DNA of 64,000 bases from Jonesia denitrificans DSM 20603 (lineage in GTDB: Bacteria > Actinomycetota > Actinomycetes > Actinomycetales > Cellulomonadaceae): the NCBI RefSeq assembly GCF_000024065.1, contig NC_013174.1, positions 744,001 to 808,000 of the forward strand, given 5' to 3'. The notes below the pieces were generated by a model, which did no database searches, was not told the origin of the DNA, and saw nothing but the letters and a program-made list of their open reading frames with translations. A program made the position numbers and the translations under genes. Numbering within the stretch: the first letter of the stretch is position 1; each line of letters begins with the position of its first letter. Shown here piece after piece: positions 26,600 to 34,694 of the stretch.

Positions 26600-29500
26600 C
26601 ACGCTTACCTCTCAGCGCCCGAGATATTGCACAATTGCTGGATCTGCCTCACCCCACTGTGGAACAACAAGCAATCATTGAAGCTCCCCTTGAGTCCATG
26701 CTTGTGATTGCAGGGGCGGGGTCGGGGAAAACGGAAACCATGTCAGCCCGGGTTGTCTGGCTGATTGCCAATCAGATCATTGCTCCAGAACGAGTCCTCG
26801 GGTTGACGTTCACTCGTAAGGCGGCCGGAGAACTGACTGAACGCATCCGTGCCCGTCTGGCCCACCTTGACCGTGTCGCCCCTGGGCTTACTTCCCGGCG
26901 CATCGACACCAACAACGACAGACACACCACTGCTGACACCCCACCAGCATTGAGCGCCCTGGCGCGTCCCACGATCTCCACCTACAACTCCTATGCTGCC
27001 TCACTGGTCACCGAACACGGGTTACGCATCGGCAGGGAACCCGGCGCCCGCCTCCTGACCGAAGCGAGCATCTGGGCGATGGTGTCAGACATTGTTGACC
27101 ACTGGCAAGAAGACCTTGACACGGACTACGCCGTGTCAACAATGACCGATGCGGTGGTTACCCTCGCGGGAGAACTCGCCGATCATCTCCTCACAGTGCC
27201 CGAGGCCGCAACCCAACTCGATCACCTACTGGAGAGCCTCGCAGACCTCCCCTTAGCTGGGCGAAGCCTCGCCCCCTCCGTTGCCAAGCTTGGGAAGCAA
27301 CTCGCCACGAAACGGCGCCTACTCGACTTAGTCTCGGAGTATCACCGGGTCAAACGTCACTCAGAGTCCATGGATTTCTCAGACCAAGTGGTTCTGGCTG
27401 CTGAACTTGCTCGTGACCATCCGTTTGTCGCCGACACAGAACGACGACGTTTCGCTGTCGTATTACTTGACGAATACCAAGACACCTCGTACGCACAAAT
27501 CCAGCTCCTCACCGCACTCTTTGGTGATGGGCACCCGGTCACTGCAGTGGGGGACCCGAACCAATCAATCTATGGGTGGCGCGGAGCCAGCGCCTCAGGG
27601 CTCACCAGGTTCCCTCGCGACTTTCCCCGCCCCAACGGCACCCCTGCATCGATCGCTTCCCTGTCCACCTCGTGGCGCAACGATGCACAGATCCTGTCGG
27701 CGGCTCACCGGATCGCGCTGCCTCTTGCGAGCGCCTCCGCCCTGCCCCTACCCACGTTGTCTACTCGACCTGGTGCTGGGACAGGAAGCGTCACCGTGGG
27801 GTACTACCTGTCAGCACAAGACGAAGCACAAGGCATTGCCGATTTCTTCACTCGCCACTTCGTTCCAGGGATGACCACTGCTGCAGTGTTGTGTCGAGCA
27901 CGAAAACAGTTTCCCCTCCTTGAAGAAACTCTGCGGAACGCAGGCCTCCCCGTTGAAGTGGTGGGTTTGGGTGGGCTCCTGCACACCCCAGAAATCCGTG
28001 ACCTCGTCAGTATGCTTGAGGTAGTCCACGACCCATCCAGAGGAGATTCCCTGATGCGGTTACTGACTGGACCACGCTTCCACCTGGGGGCACACGACAT
28101 CCACACCCTCGGTGTGTGGGCACGCGAACTGAGTTCCCGGGCTCACGGTTACAGCGGCCCCCCGCGCGGAGCATTACGTGAAGCAGCTGACGAACGATCC
28201 ATCGTGGACGCACTCGCACAACTGCCCCCACGCTCGTGGCAGGGGCACCATGGCGAAACATTCAGCGAAGCAGGGTATGAGCGGCTGACTCAACTCTCCG
28301 CACTGATCGATGCACTGCGCCAGCAAACCTATCTGGCATTGCCCGAGTTTGTGGACGCAACCGAGCGAGCATTGGGGCTTGACGTTGAGGTGGCGCTACG
28401 GGCAGCGCATCGACACGCGGAAACAGGGACCACGGATCCGTCGGACCCGTGGGGTCGCGCGCACCTTGACGCTTTCCGTTCCGTGGTGACAGATTTTGTT
28501 CACCAAGCGGTGCACCCCACATTGGGTGCACTACTCGCATGGCTTGACGATGCCCGTGACCGAGAACGTGGACTGGACCGGCCAACAGGACACCTCGACC
28601 CGCACGCGATTCACCTCATTACGGTGCACGCAGCAAAAGGGTTGGAATGGGACCTTGTGGCTGTCCCAGCGCTCAGCGACGGTGTTTTCCCCTCCACCGC
28701 GACGACCACGCCGCGAGGCCCCACAGATTCTGGGTGGACCAGTCACCTGGGTGCGTTGCCATTTTCCCTTCGGGGAGATGCCCCTGATCTTCCCCATCTC
28801 TCCCTCGCTGATGCTGACCATGATGCGGAAATTGCGCGTCGACTCACCGAGTTCACGGCGCAGTGCGGGCACTACCAGGTTGCTGAAGAACGACGTCTTG
28901 CCTATGTGGCGTACACCCGTGCGCGCACTGCACTGCTCGTCACAGGTGCCTGGTGGCGCACCGGGAAAACCGCGACCCCACCCTCACCATTCCTCACCGA
29001 ACTCCTTGACATTGACGGGGTTCAGATTGCAGACCTCGTGACCGAACCAGGAGACGACAACCCGCACCCACCTGACGGTGACACAGCAGTATGGCCACAA
29101 TCGCTGGTTGACGACATCACCAAGCGTGCTGCTGACCTTGTCATGAGTACACGCCACAACGGCAGACCGATACTTGACCACATCGGCCCGGTACAGGTCC
29201 ACGGAGTTGACCTCGCGCAGCGAGCGCGACAGGTCTTGAACGTCCAGCAGCGCCCGCGAGGCTCATCAGTGATATTCCCCGACCACGTCAGCGTCTCCGG
29301 GTTGGTGGAACTTTCCGCCGACCGCGAAGGTTTCCTCACCCAATACCAGCGCCCCATTCCTCGCCAACCGTCGCCGCAATCACGACGGGGAACAACCTTC
29401 CACCTCTGGGTGGAACAGTTTTATGGGCACACCCCGCTGTTCGACATGGATGACCTCGATAACACCAGCGACAGCGACGACCATGGTACGGACCGCACAC

Positions 29501-29907
29501 TTGACGAACTGAAAGCGACATTTGAACAGTCACGGTGGGCACGGCTCACACCCAAGGAACTCGAAGCAGACATCGACGTTGTCATAGCTGGAGTGGTTAT
29601 TCGAGCTCGAATAGACGCTGTCTTTGATGACCCTGACCGCCCTGGCGGTGTCATCGTCGTGGACTGGAAAACAGGGCGTGCCCCCACAACCGATGCCGAC
29701 CAGCGTCACCGTAACGTACAACTGGCGGTCTACCGTCTTGCGTGGGCAACATGGTCAGGGTGTGACATCAACGATGTGACAGCAGCGTTCTACTACGTGG
29801 CGCAGGACCTCACAGTGATCCCAGACCAACTTCCAGAAAGAGAGGAACTCGAACGTCTTGTGCGTCATGCCGGAAACATCCAGGGTGTTGGCCCCCAGGA
29901 TCACTGA
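26596..29907 (+). CDS. adnB: AdnB-type helicase-nuclease subunit
   Basis: 1103 residues, the partner of AdnA. All SF1A motifs are intact: I GAGSGKTET (near residue 40), Ia TFTRKAAGE, II LLDEYQDTS, III VGDPNQSIYGWRG, IV STSWRN, V VHAAKGLEWD, VI VAYTRAR. The C-terminal nuclease has TTFHLWVEQF, RARIDAVFDD, VVDWKTGR and QLAVYRLAW. It lacks the cysteine pattern seen in AdnA. GGGAGG precedes the ATG inside the adnA end. The stop overlaps the convergent phosphotransferase gene by 7 bases. Confidence 0.92.
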   Translation: MTRLPLSARDIAQLLDLPHPTVEQQAIIEAPLESMLVIAGAGSGKTETMSARVVWLIANQIIAPERVLGLTFTRKAAGELTERIRARLAHLDRVAPGLTSRRIDTNNDRHTTADTPPALSALARPTISTYNSYAASLVTEHGLRIGREPGARLLTEASIWAMVSDIVDHWQEDLDTDYAVSTMTDAVVTLAGELADHLLTVPEAATQLDHLLESLADLPLAGRSLAPSVAKLGKQLATKRRLLDLVSEYHRVKRHSESMDFSDQVVLAAELARDHPFVADTERRRFAVVLLDEYQDTSYAQIQLLTALFGDGHPVTAVGDPNQSIYGWRGASASGLTRFPRDFPRPNGTPASIASLSTSWRNDAQILSAAHRIALPLASASALPLPTLSTRPGAGTGSVTVGYYLSAQDEAQGIADFFTRHFVPGMTTAAVLCRARKQFPLLEETLRNAGLPVEVVGLGGLLHTPEIRDLVSMLEVVHDPSRGDSLMRLLTGPRFHLGAHDIHTLGVWARELSSRAHGYSGPPRGALREAADERSIVDALAQLPPRSWQGHHGETFSEAGYERLTQLSALIDALRQQTYLALPEFVDATERALGLDVEVALRAAHRHAETGTTDPSDPWGRAHLDAFRSVVTDFVHQAVHPTLGALLAWLDDARDRERGLDRPTGHLDPHAIHLITVHAAKGLEWDLVAVPALSDGVFPSTATTTPRGPTDSGWTSHLGALPFSLRGDAPDLPHLSLADADHDAEIARRLTEFTAQCGHYQVAEERRLAYVAYTRARTALLVTGAWWRTGKTATPPSPFLTELLDIDGVQIADLVTEPGDDNPHPPDGDTAVWPQSLVDDITKRAADLVMSTRHNGRPILDHIGPVQVHGVDLAQRARQVLNVQQRPRGSSVIFPDHVSVSGLVELSADREGFLTQYQRPIPRQPSPQSRRGTTFHLWVEQFYGHTPLFDMDDLDNTSDSDDHGTDRTLDELKATFEQSRWARLTPKELEADIDVVIAGVVIRARIDAVFDDPDRPGGVIVVDWKTGRAPTTDADQRHRNVQLAVYRLAWATWSGCDINDVTAAFYYVAQDLTVIPDQLPEREELERLVRHAGNIQGVGPQDH

Positions 29908-31268
29908 GAGGTGTTCTTCGGTGAGTCGGCACTCCTGGGTGAGGAAGACACCTGCCGAAAAGCAACAGTTGGAGTATCTGCATAAGGTTGGGGAGGCCGA
30001 CGGTGCGAGTAGTCGGGGATGACAAGGTCCGTTAACGTCGCCCACGGGTCGTCGACGGTCTGCGCATTGTCGCCACCCTCCTCATCGCTGTCGCCTGTTG
30101 CCGACACCGGCCGTAGGCGCGGAATTCCACCCGTTTCCGCGATCGCACCAGTAGGAAGACGACCGGCAGCACTCCGATCCACCCTGGGTAACGAGCCAGT
30201 GTCACCAACGACGCGCTCGCGGCCTGCAGGCCGAGTCACAGATGCCTGAGACACATCAAACTCATCACTGCCCTCAAGCGCATCAACAAGATCAGCGATC
30301 ATGACCCGTGCATCATCAACGACCTCAGAATTGTGAGTACGCACCCCGTGGAGCAACCATTGTGCGAGCGCAAATTCACTGGCAAACGTTGCCCGATCAA
30401 GGAGGTGGCGGTCAGCGCTTTCTGTCACACGCATGTGATACGCCTCAACGATTGATTCCACACAATCTGCAGGGGCACCAGCCACAAGCCACGCGAGATC
30501 TTCTGCGGGATCACCGCCTTGAACTGCATCCCAATCAACAATCCCCGACACTTGCCCATGCGCCATGATGATGGAATCTGCTGACAACTGACTATGGGTA
30601 ATAACAGGTCGGAATCGCCACAACGCAACGTTCTCGAGTGCTGACTCCCACCTACGCAACAGTGGTGCCGGGATAGCGCCGGTCCCCGCAGCTTCGTCTA
30701 ACTCTGCAAGCCGGCGCTCGCGATGTTGCTGAGCCGAATACACCGGGAGACCGCAGGCTTCAACAAGTGTCAGCGGGAGCGAATGGAGTGCGGCAATTGC
30801 TCGTCCCAATGAAGCAGCGGCACCAGGGCCTGGTCGCATGGCTTCGAGACGTAATTGGTTGCCGGTCACTCTTGGGTACACGATTGCCCGTCCGCCTCCA
30901 ATGAGCGGGGCAGATCCAGCAACACGTGGGACAACAAATGGTAGCTCTCCGGAATCAACGGCCGGTTCTAGCCGTTGGAGGAAAGCGACCTCAGCTTCAA
31001 GAGTTGCCCCTGCCGCCGCGGTGCGAGGCAGACGGACAACCCATTGACGTGATTCGGAGTCCACAGCAACGGCTGCTTGATACCCGTCGGCACTGCGGAT
31101 AGGGAACGCATGCCACACATCGAGACCTGGAAGCGCCACGGTTGCCAGCGCTGCAAGGGCAAGCGGGGACTTCCATGCGAGAGGTGCAGGTGTGCCTGCG
31201 TGCTCGTTTCCCGGGGCATGGGGTGCCGGTGAGGGGGTCGCGTCCGATGGTGAGGGTGAAGGATGCAC
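29901..31268 (-). CDS. APH-like phosphotransferase-fold protein with altered catalytic loop
   Basis: 455 residues. The aminoglycoside-phosphotransferase/kinase fold spans about 30-330. The catalytic-loop position reads THSQLSADSI instead of HGDLxxxN, so the catalytic aspartate is replaced by glutamine. The metal-binding GIVDWDAVQGGDPAEDLAW is kept. A low-complexity acidic/proline tail follows. Start GTG 31268, with AGGGG just upstream; the frame further out looks non-coding. Genes of this kind lie near adnAB in other actinobacteria by my recollection. It could be a pseudokinase or use another residue. I would not call it a drug-resistance enzyme. Confidence 0.7.
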   Translation of the reverse strand: MHPSPSPSDATPSPAPHAPGNEHAGTPAPLAWKSPLALAALATVALPGLDVWHAFPIRSADGYQAAVAVDSESRQWVVRLPRTAAAGATLEAEVAFLQRLEPAVDSGELPFVVPRVAGSAPLIGGGRAIVYPRVTGNQLRLEAMRPGPGAAASLGRAIAALHSLPLTLVEACGLPVYSAQQHRERRLAELDEAAGTGAIPAPLLRRWESALENVALWRFRPVITHSQLSADSIIMAHGQVSGIVDWDAVQGGDPAEDLAWLVAGAPADCVESIVEAYHMRVTESADRHLLDRATFASEFALAQWLLHGVRTHNSEVVDDARVMIADLVDALEGSDEFDVSQASVTRPAGRERVVGDTGSLPRVDRSAAGRLPTGAIAETGGIPRLRPVSATGDSDEEGGDNAQTVDDPWATLTDLVIPDYSHRRPPQPYADTPTVAFRQVSSSPRSADSPKNTSQ

Positions 31269-31341
31269 ACCCCTAGGGTAGCCGCATGAGTGTGGACGAC
31301 GGCGGACGAACACCGGTGTGGTGTCGCCCGCCGCTGTCAGC

Positions 31342-31617
31342 TCAGGAGGACAGTTGCTCCAGTTTGTCTTTGACCTGCGCAAGACTTGGATTGGTCATCG
31401 CGGTGCCATCAGCGAACACGAGGGTTGGGACAGTCTGGTTTCCACCATTGACAGATTCGACGTAGTCGGCTGTGCCAGGGGTTTCTTCGATATTGATTTC
31501 CGTGTAAGGGATGTTGGCGGAGTTGAGTTGGGTTGTGAGGCGGCGGCAGTAGCCGCACCATGAGGTGGAGTACATCACAACCGAACCTGGGGATGCGGGG
31601 AACGGTGAGGCGCTCAT
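31342..31617 (-). CDS. mrx1: mycoredoxin
   Basis: 91-residue glutaredoxin-fold protein with active site C21-G-Y-C24 (STSWCGYCRRL) and the cis-proline region QTVPTLVFADG. Mycoredoxins reduce mycothiol-protein mixed disulfides in actinobacteria. The ATG at 31617 is preceded by AGGAAAGGAG; the longer open frame upstream is not family sequence. Divergent from uvrD2, as in mycobacteria, where mrx1 neighbours uvrD2. Confidence 0.92.
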   Translation of the reverse strand: MSASPFPASPGSVVMYSTSWCGYCRRLTTQLNSANIPYTEINIEETPGTADYVESVNGGNQTVPTLVFADGTAMTNPSLAQVKDKLEQLSS

Positions 31618-31740
31618 CGTTACTCCTTTCCTAAGAGGCACGTGTGTTGGGCAACTTACCATGTGTCGTGCAGTGGAGCAGAAATCGCCCGGGTGTGGAT
31701 GGGGCAGGTGTGGTACCTCCAACCTGACACAATGGTGAAG

Positions 31741-33780
31741 ATGACTGCGCCACACCTGCCCACTGCTGACGAAATTCTTGATGCGCTTGACCCTGACCAG
31801 CGCGCGGTTGCGACCACGCTTTCTGGCCCGGTGTGTGTGCTCGCAGGTGCTGGGACTGGGAAGACTCGGGCAATTACTCACCGGATCGCGTATGGGGTAC
31901 GGACCGGCCACTACGCTCCAACTTCTGTGCTTGCAGTGACGTTTACTGCGCGTGCCGCAGGTGAAATGCGTGCGCGTCTTGCCCAATTGGGGGTCGTGGG
32001 TGTGCAGGCGAGAACGTTTCACGCCGCCGCGCTGAAGCAGCTGTCGTATTTTTGGCCACGTGTTGTGGGCGGAGCGCCACCAACAATTGTGGAACACAAA
32101 GCACGTCTGGTGGCGTTAGCGGCAACTCGCGTGGGTGTGGAAGTGGATCGAGTGGCAGTCCGTGACTTAGCGAGCGAGATTGAGTGGGCGAAAGTGACGA
32201 TGCTCGCCCCACAGGACTATGTGACAGCTGCTCAGGCTACAGGCCGTGCGGCACCAGCCGGGAGTGATTTTCGAGATGTCGCCCGACTGCTTGACGCATA
32301 TGAGGAGGTCAAAGAGCTCGCGGGCGTGATCGACTTTGAGGATGTGTTGTTGCTTCTGGGAGGCATGTTGCATGACCGACCTGATGTGGCCCGTCAGGTG
32401 CGTGATCAGTATCGCCGGTTTGTGGTGGATGAGTACCAGGACGTGTCTCCATTGCAGCAGTTTGTTTTGGATCAGTGGTTGGGGCAGCGCCGCGAGGTGT
32501 GTGTTGTGGGGGACCCTAGCCAGACGATCTACTCGTTCACGGGGGCAACGCCGCATCATCTGTTGAACTTTGGGGCCCGGTATCACGATGCGACAACGAT
32601 TCGTCTGGTGCGTGACTATCGGTCCTCGCCGCAAATTGTGCATGTGGCAAATACCCTCCTTGCATCAGCCACTGACCGAGATAAAGTCCCGGTTTTAGAG
32701 TTGGTATCTCAACGAGAACCTGGCCCTGAGGTGGGCTTTGAGGTGTATGAGGATGATGTGGCTGAGGCGCAGGGAGTGGCGCGTCATGTGAAGGAACTGG
32801 TTGATGCAGGTGCCGCGGCCAGTGATGTTGCTGTGTTAGTGCGGACCAACGCACAACTTGAGCAGTATGAAGAAGCGTTGTCTGCGGTGGGTTTGTCCAC
32901 GCAGGTTCGTGGGGGTGAACGTTTCTTCTCCAGAAAAGATGTCCGTTCAGCTGTTGTTCTCTTGCAAGGGGCGGCGAAGGCAGGAACAGGCGATGATGCG
33001 ATCAGTGTCATTGATGATTGCGTCCGCAGTGTGGGATGGAGTAATGACCCGCCACAGACACGTGGGGCAGTTCGGGACCGCTGGGAGGCGCTTGATGCGT
33101 TGCGACGCCTTTGCCATGAGCTTGTTTCACAGGGCAATGACCTCGCGCAGGTGGTCGCAGAAATCCAGGAACGAGCGCGTCACCATCATGCGCCCACAGT
33201 GGACTCTGTGACTCTTGCGTCTCTTCATGCTGCGAAAGGGCTTGAGTGGCCAATAGTTCACCTCGCAGGAATGAGTGAGGGGTTGATGCCGATCTCGTTG
33301 GCTGCGACACCAACTGCGATCGCTGAAGAACGGCGATTGTTGTATGTCGGGATGACTCGCGCTCAGGAGTTGTTGACCTTGTCGTATTCTCAGTCACGGT
33401 CCGGAACGAGCCGGTCAGTGCGTCAGGTCTCGCGGTTCCTCGCCCCATTGTGGCCTGGAGGGGCTCCAGCGTCCCGTTCTCGCACACAACGAGCTGTCCC
33501 ACGCGATGGTTTCGATTCGTTCGGACGGGCGGGCGCTCAGGAAATGGATCGTGCGGTGTTTGAGGCGTTGAAGGCATGGCGCACACAGGTTGCAACCCGT
33601 CATGATATGGCAGACCATGCCGTCTTATCGACCAGCGTGATGCGGGCACTCGCGACAGCTCGGCCCGGGAATCGCGACGCTCTGGTTGCAGTTCGTGGCA
33701 TGGGGCAGCAAAGGGTTGTGATGTGGGGAGAGGAGATCCTTGAGGTCATCCAAAAGTATGGTTCGCACACAACTTCATAA
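31741..33780 (+). CDS. uvrD2: ATP-dependent DNA helicase UvrD2
   Basis: 679 residues, SF1A 3'-5' helicase in DNA repair. Motifs: I AGAGTGKTRA (near residue 35), Ia TFTARAAGEM, II VVDEYQDVS, III VGDPSQTIYSFTG, IV RDYRSS, V SLHAAKGLEW, VI VGMTRAQ. The C-terminal HRDC domain reads VMRALATARPGNRDALVAVRGMGQQRV, the trait that separates UvrD2 from UvrD1/PcrA. ATG 31741 is preferred; ATG 31732, three codons upstream, has no ribosome binding site. The stop lies at the AT-rich edge of the whiB7 promoter. Confidence 0.93.
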   Translation: MTAPHLPTADEILDALDPDQRAVATTLSGPVCVLAGAGTGKTRAITHRIAYGVRTGHYAPTSVLAVTFTARAAGEMRARLAQLGVVGVQARTFHAAALKQLSYFWPRVVGGAPPTIVEHKARLVALAATRVGVEVDRVAVRDLASEIEWAKVTMLAPQDYVTAAQATGRAAPAGSDFRDVARLLDAYEEVKELAGVIDFEDVLLLLGGMLHDRPDVARQVRDQYRRFVVDEYQDVSPLQQFVLDQWLGQRREVCVVGDPSQTIYSFTGATPHHLLNFGARYHDATTIRLVRDYRSSPQIVHVANTLLASATDRDKVPVLELVSQREPGPEVGFEVYEDDVAEAQGVARHVKELVDAGAAASDVAVLVRTNAQLEQYEEALSAVGLSTQVRGGERFFSRKDVRSAVVLLQGAAKAGTGDDAISVIDDCVRSVGWSNDPPQTRGAVRDRWEALDALRRLCHELVSQGNDLAQVVAEIQERARHHHAPTVDSVTLASLHAAKGLEWPIVHLAGMSEGLMPISLAATPTAIAEERRLLYVGMTRAQELLTLSYSQSRSGTSRSVRQVSRFLAPLWPGGAPASRSRTQRAVPRDGFDSFGRAGAQEMDRAVFEALKAWRTQVATRHDMADHAVLSTSVMRALATARPGNRDALVAVRGMGQQRVVMWGEEILEVIQKYGSHTTS

Positions 33781-33828
33781 AAAAAGTTCAATAATCAGTT
33801 GCCCTTGTATGCACGGGCACCATAGTGT
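33779..33828 (+). promoter_or_regulatory. whiB7 promoter with AT-rich upstream element
   Basis: -35 TTGCCC (33799-33804), 18 bp spacer, -10 TAGTGT (33823-33828). A run of A and T bases (about 33779-33794) lies right upstream of the -35. WhiB7 is known to activate promoters by contacting an AT-rich stretch next to the -35 through its AT-hook, so this promoter is probably autoregulated. Confidence 0.7.
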
Positions 33829-33898
33829 TGTTTCTGTCAGTGAAAACGCGGCTTTGCACTTGTGTGCTTGCCCTGTCTTAGGAGGAGGTGGAACGACG

Positions 33899-34039
33899 AT
33901 GAAGAACATGAACCTTGCGGCTCGTGGACTACCGCTTTACGTGAATCGACTTCGTTCTACCACCGGGCTCCCTGAACGTGCAGGGCGTCCACTGGGCGAT
34001 CAGCCCATACCTCCGCGGACTCACTTGACACTCCAATGA
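33899..34039 (+). CDS. 46-residue leader peptide upstream of whiB7
   Basis: Small ORF starting MKNMNLAARGLPLYVNRLRS with a strong ribosome binding site (GGAGGAGG, 33881-33888) and ending TGA at 34039. It lies 71 bp after the whiB7 -10 and 52 bp before an intrinsic terminator. Leader ORFs upstream of whiB7/wblC are known in mycobacteria and streptomycetes, where stalled translation induces the downstream gene. The peptide itself probably has no role beyond being translated; that is inference. Confidence 0.7.
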   Translation: MKNMNLAARGLPLYVNRLRSTTGLPERAGRPLGDQPIPPRTHLTLQ

Positions 34040-34091
34040 TGTGTTGACGTCCACCTAGGATGATCCTCCTCATTGTCTGAGGATGTGACCG

Positions 34092-34123
34092 CCGCGGAGA
34101 TCCAACTGGGATCCGCGGTTTTT
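34092..34123 (+). terminator. intrinsic terminator (attenuator) in the whiB7 leader
   Basis: CCGCGGA (34092-34098) pairs with TCCGCGG (34112-34118) and is followed by TTTTT. It stands inside the leader, about 90 bp before the whiB7 start, so it should stop transcription unless prevented. An ATCCTC/GAGGAT repeat just upstream (within about 34063-34086) could take part in an alternative fold. Confidence 0.8.
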
Positions 34124-34158
34124 GTGTATTGGCACAAACTTCACCATCACGATGGCTG

Positions 34159-34209
34159 ATATCCGCGTATCCCGCACCTTCATGAGATTTGGGATACACA
34201 GGAGGATAT
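34159..34209 (+). promoter_or_regulatory. hairpin over the whiB7 ribosome binding site
   Basis: Two nested helices: ATATCC (34159-34164) with GGATAT (34204-34209), and GTATCCC (34167-34173) with GGGATAC (34191-34197). The outer helix takes up part of the GGAGG ribosome binding site (34201-34205), directly before the GTG start. Confidence 0.5.
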
Positions 34210-34210
34210 T

Positions 34211-34600
34211 GTGCGATCAGCAGCGATGCTTGACGCAATGGCCAGCGAGACGACAACGCTGGCGTCGCCCACAACTGAGTTGACGAACTCGTCTGCTCGT
34301 ACGTCGGCGACTGCGACAAAACCCCTCAGCACCACGGAAAAGGGTGCGTTTCGTGACCTTGTTCAAACCCTCATTCCGTGCCGGAATGAAGATCCTGAAC
34401 TGTGGTTCGCAGAGCACACCCCGCTTATTGACCAGGCAAAAGAACTATGCCAGCAGTGTCCGCTCATGAGCGAATGTTTGCAAAGTGCGCTGGACCGTCA
34501 GGAGCCATGGGGAGTATGGGGCGGACAGTCTCTCGTTGATGGGCGGATTGTTGCCCGCAAGAGAGGACGGGGACGTCCTCGTAAAGACGAGGCGGCATGA
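34211..34600 (+). CDS. whiB7: WhiB7 redox-responsive transcriptional activator
   Basis: 129 residues. WhiB-type 4Fe-4S ligands C57, C80, C83, C89 (LIPCRN; LCQQCPLMSEC), the GVWGG turn at 101-105, and a C-terminal AT-hook KRGRGRPRK (117-125) that singles out WhiB7/WblC. The protein binds the principal sigma factor and switches on intrinsic antibiotic resistance genes. The GTG start has GGAGG 5 bases upstream. An unusually long, Thr/Ser-rich N-terminal segment (about 50 residues) precedes the cluster domain. It follows uvrD2, as in mycobacteria. Regulated by the leader described above. Confidence 0.93.
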   Translation: MRSAAMLDAMASETTTLASPTTELTNSSARTSATATKPLSTTEKGAFRDLVQTLIPCRNEDPELWFAEHTPLIDQAKELCQQCPLMSECLQSALDRQEPWGVWGGQSLVDGRIVARKRGRGRPRKDEAA

Positions 34601-34636
34601 GATGAACCGCCCAGTCAATGTACGCGTCGATAAGCA

Positions 34637-34676
34637 CACGGCGCCGGCCGTTATCGCCGGCGCCGTGTCGCCTTTT
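34637..34676. terminator. bidirectional terminator after whiB7
   Basis: 12 bp GC-rich stem (34637-34648 with 34656-34667), loop CGTTATC, followed by TCGCC and TTTT. It serves whiB7 and possibly the opposing gene. Confidence 0.8.
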
Positions 34677-34694
34677 CTGGGCACCTCAGTGTGA

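Noticed and set aside
29901-31268. Aminoglycoside or macrolide resistance gene
   Set aside because: Fold is similar but the catalytic aspartate is missing and the context is chromosomal housekeeping.
34152-34281. Second small ORF overlapping the whiB7 start
   Set aside because: Opens with ATG at 34152 but has no ribosome binding site, and the bases there are better explained by the hairpin.
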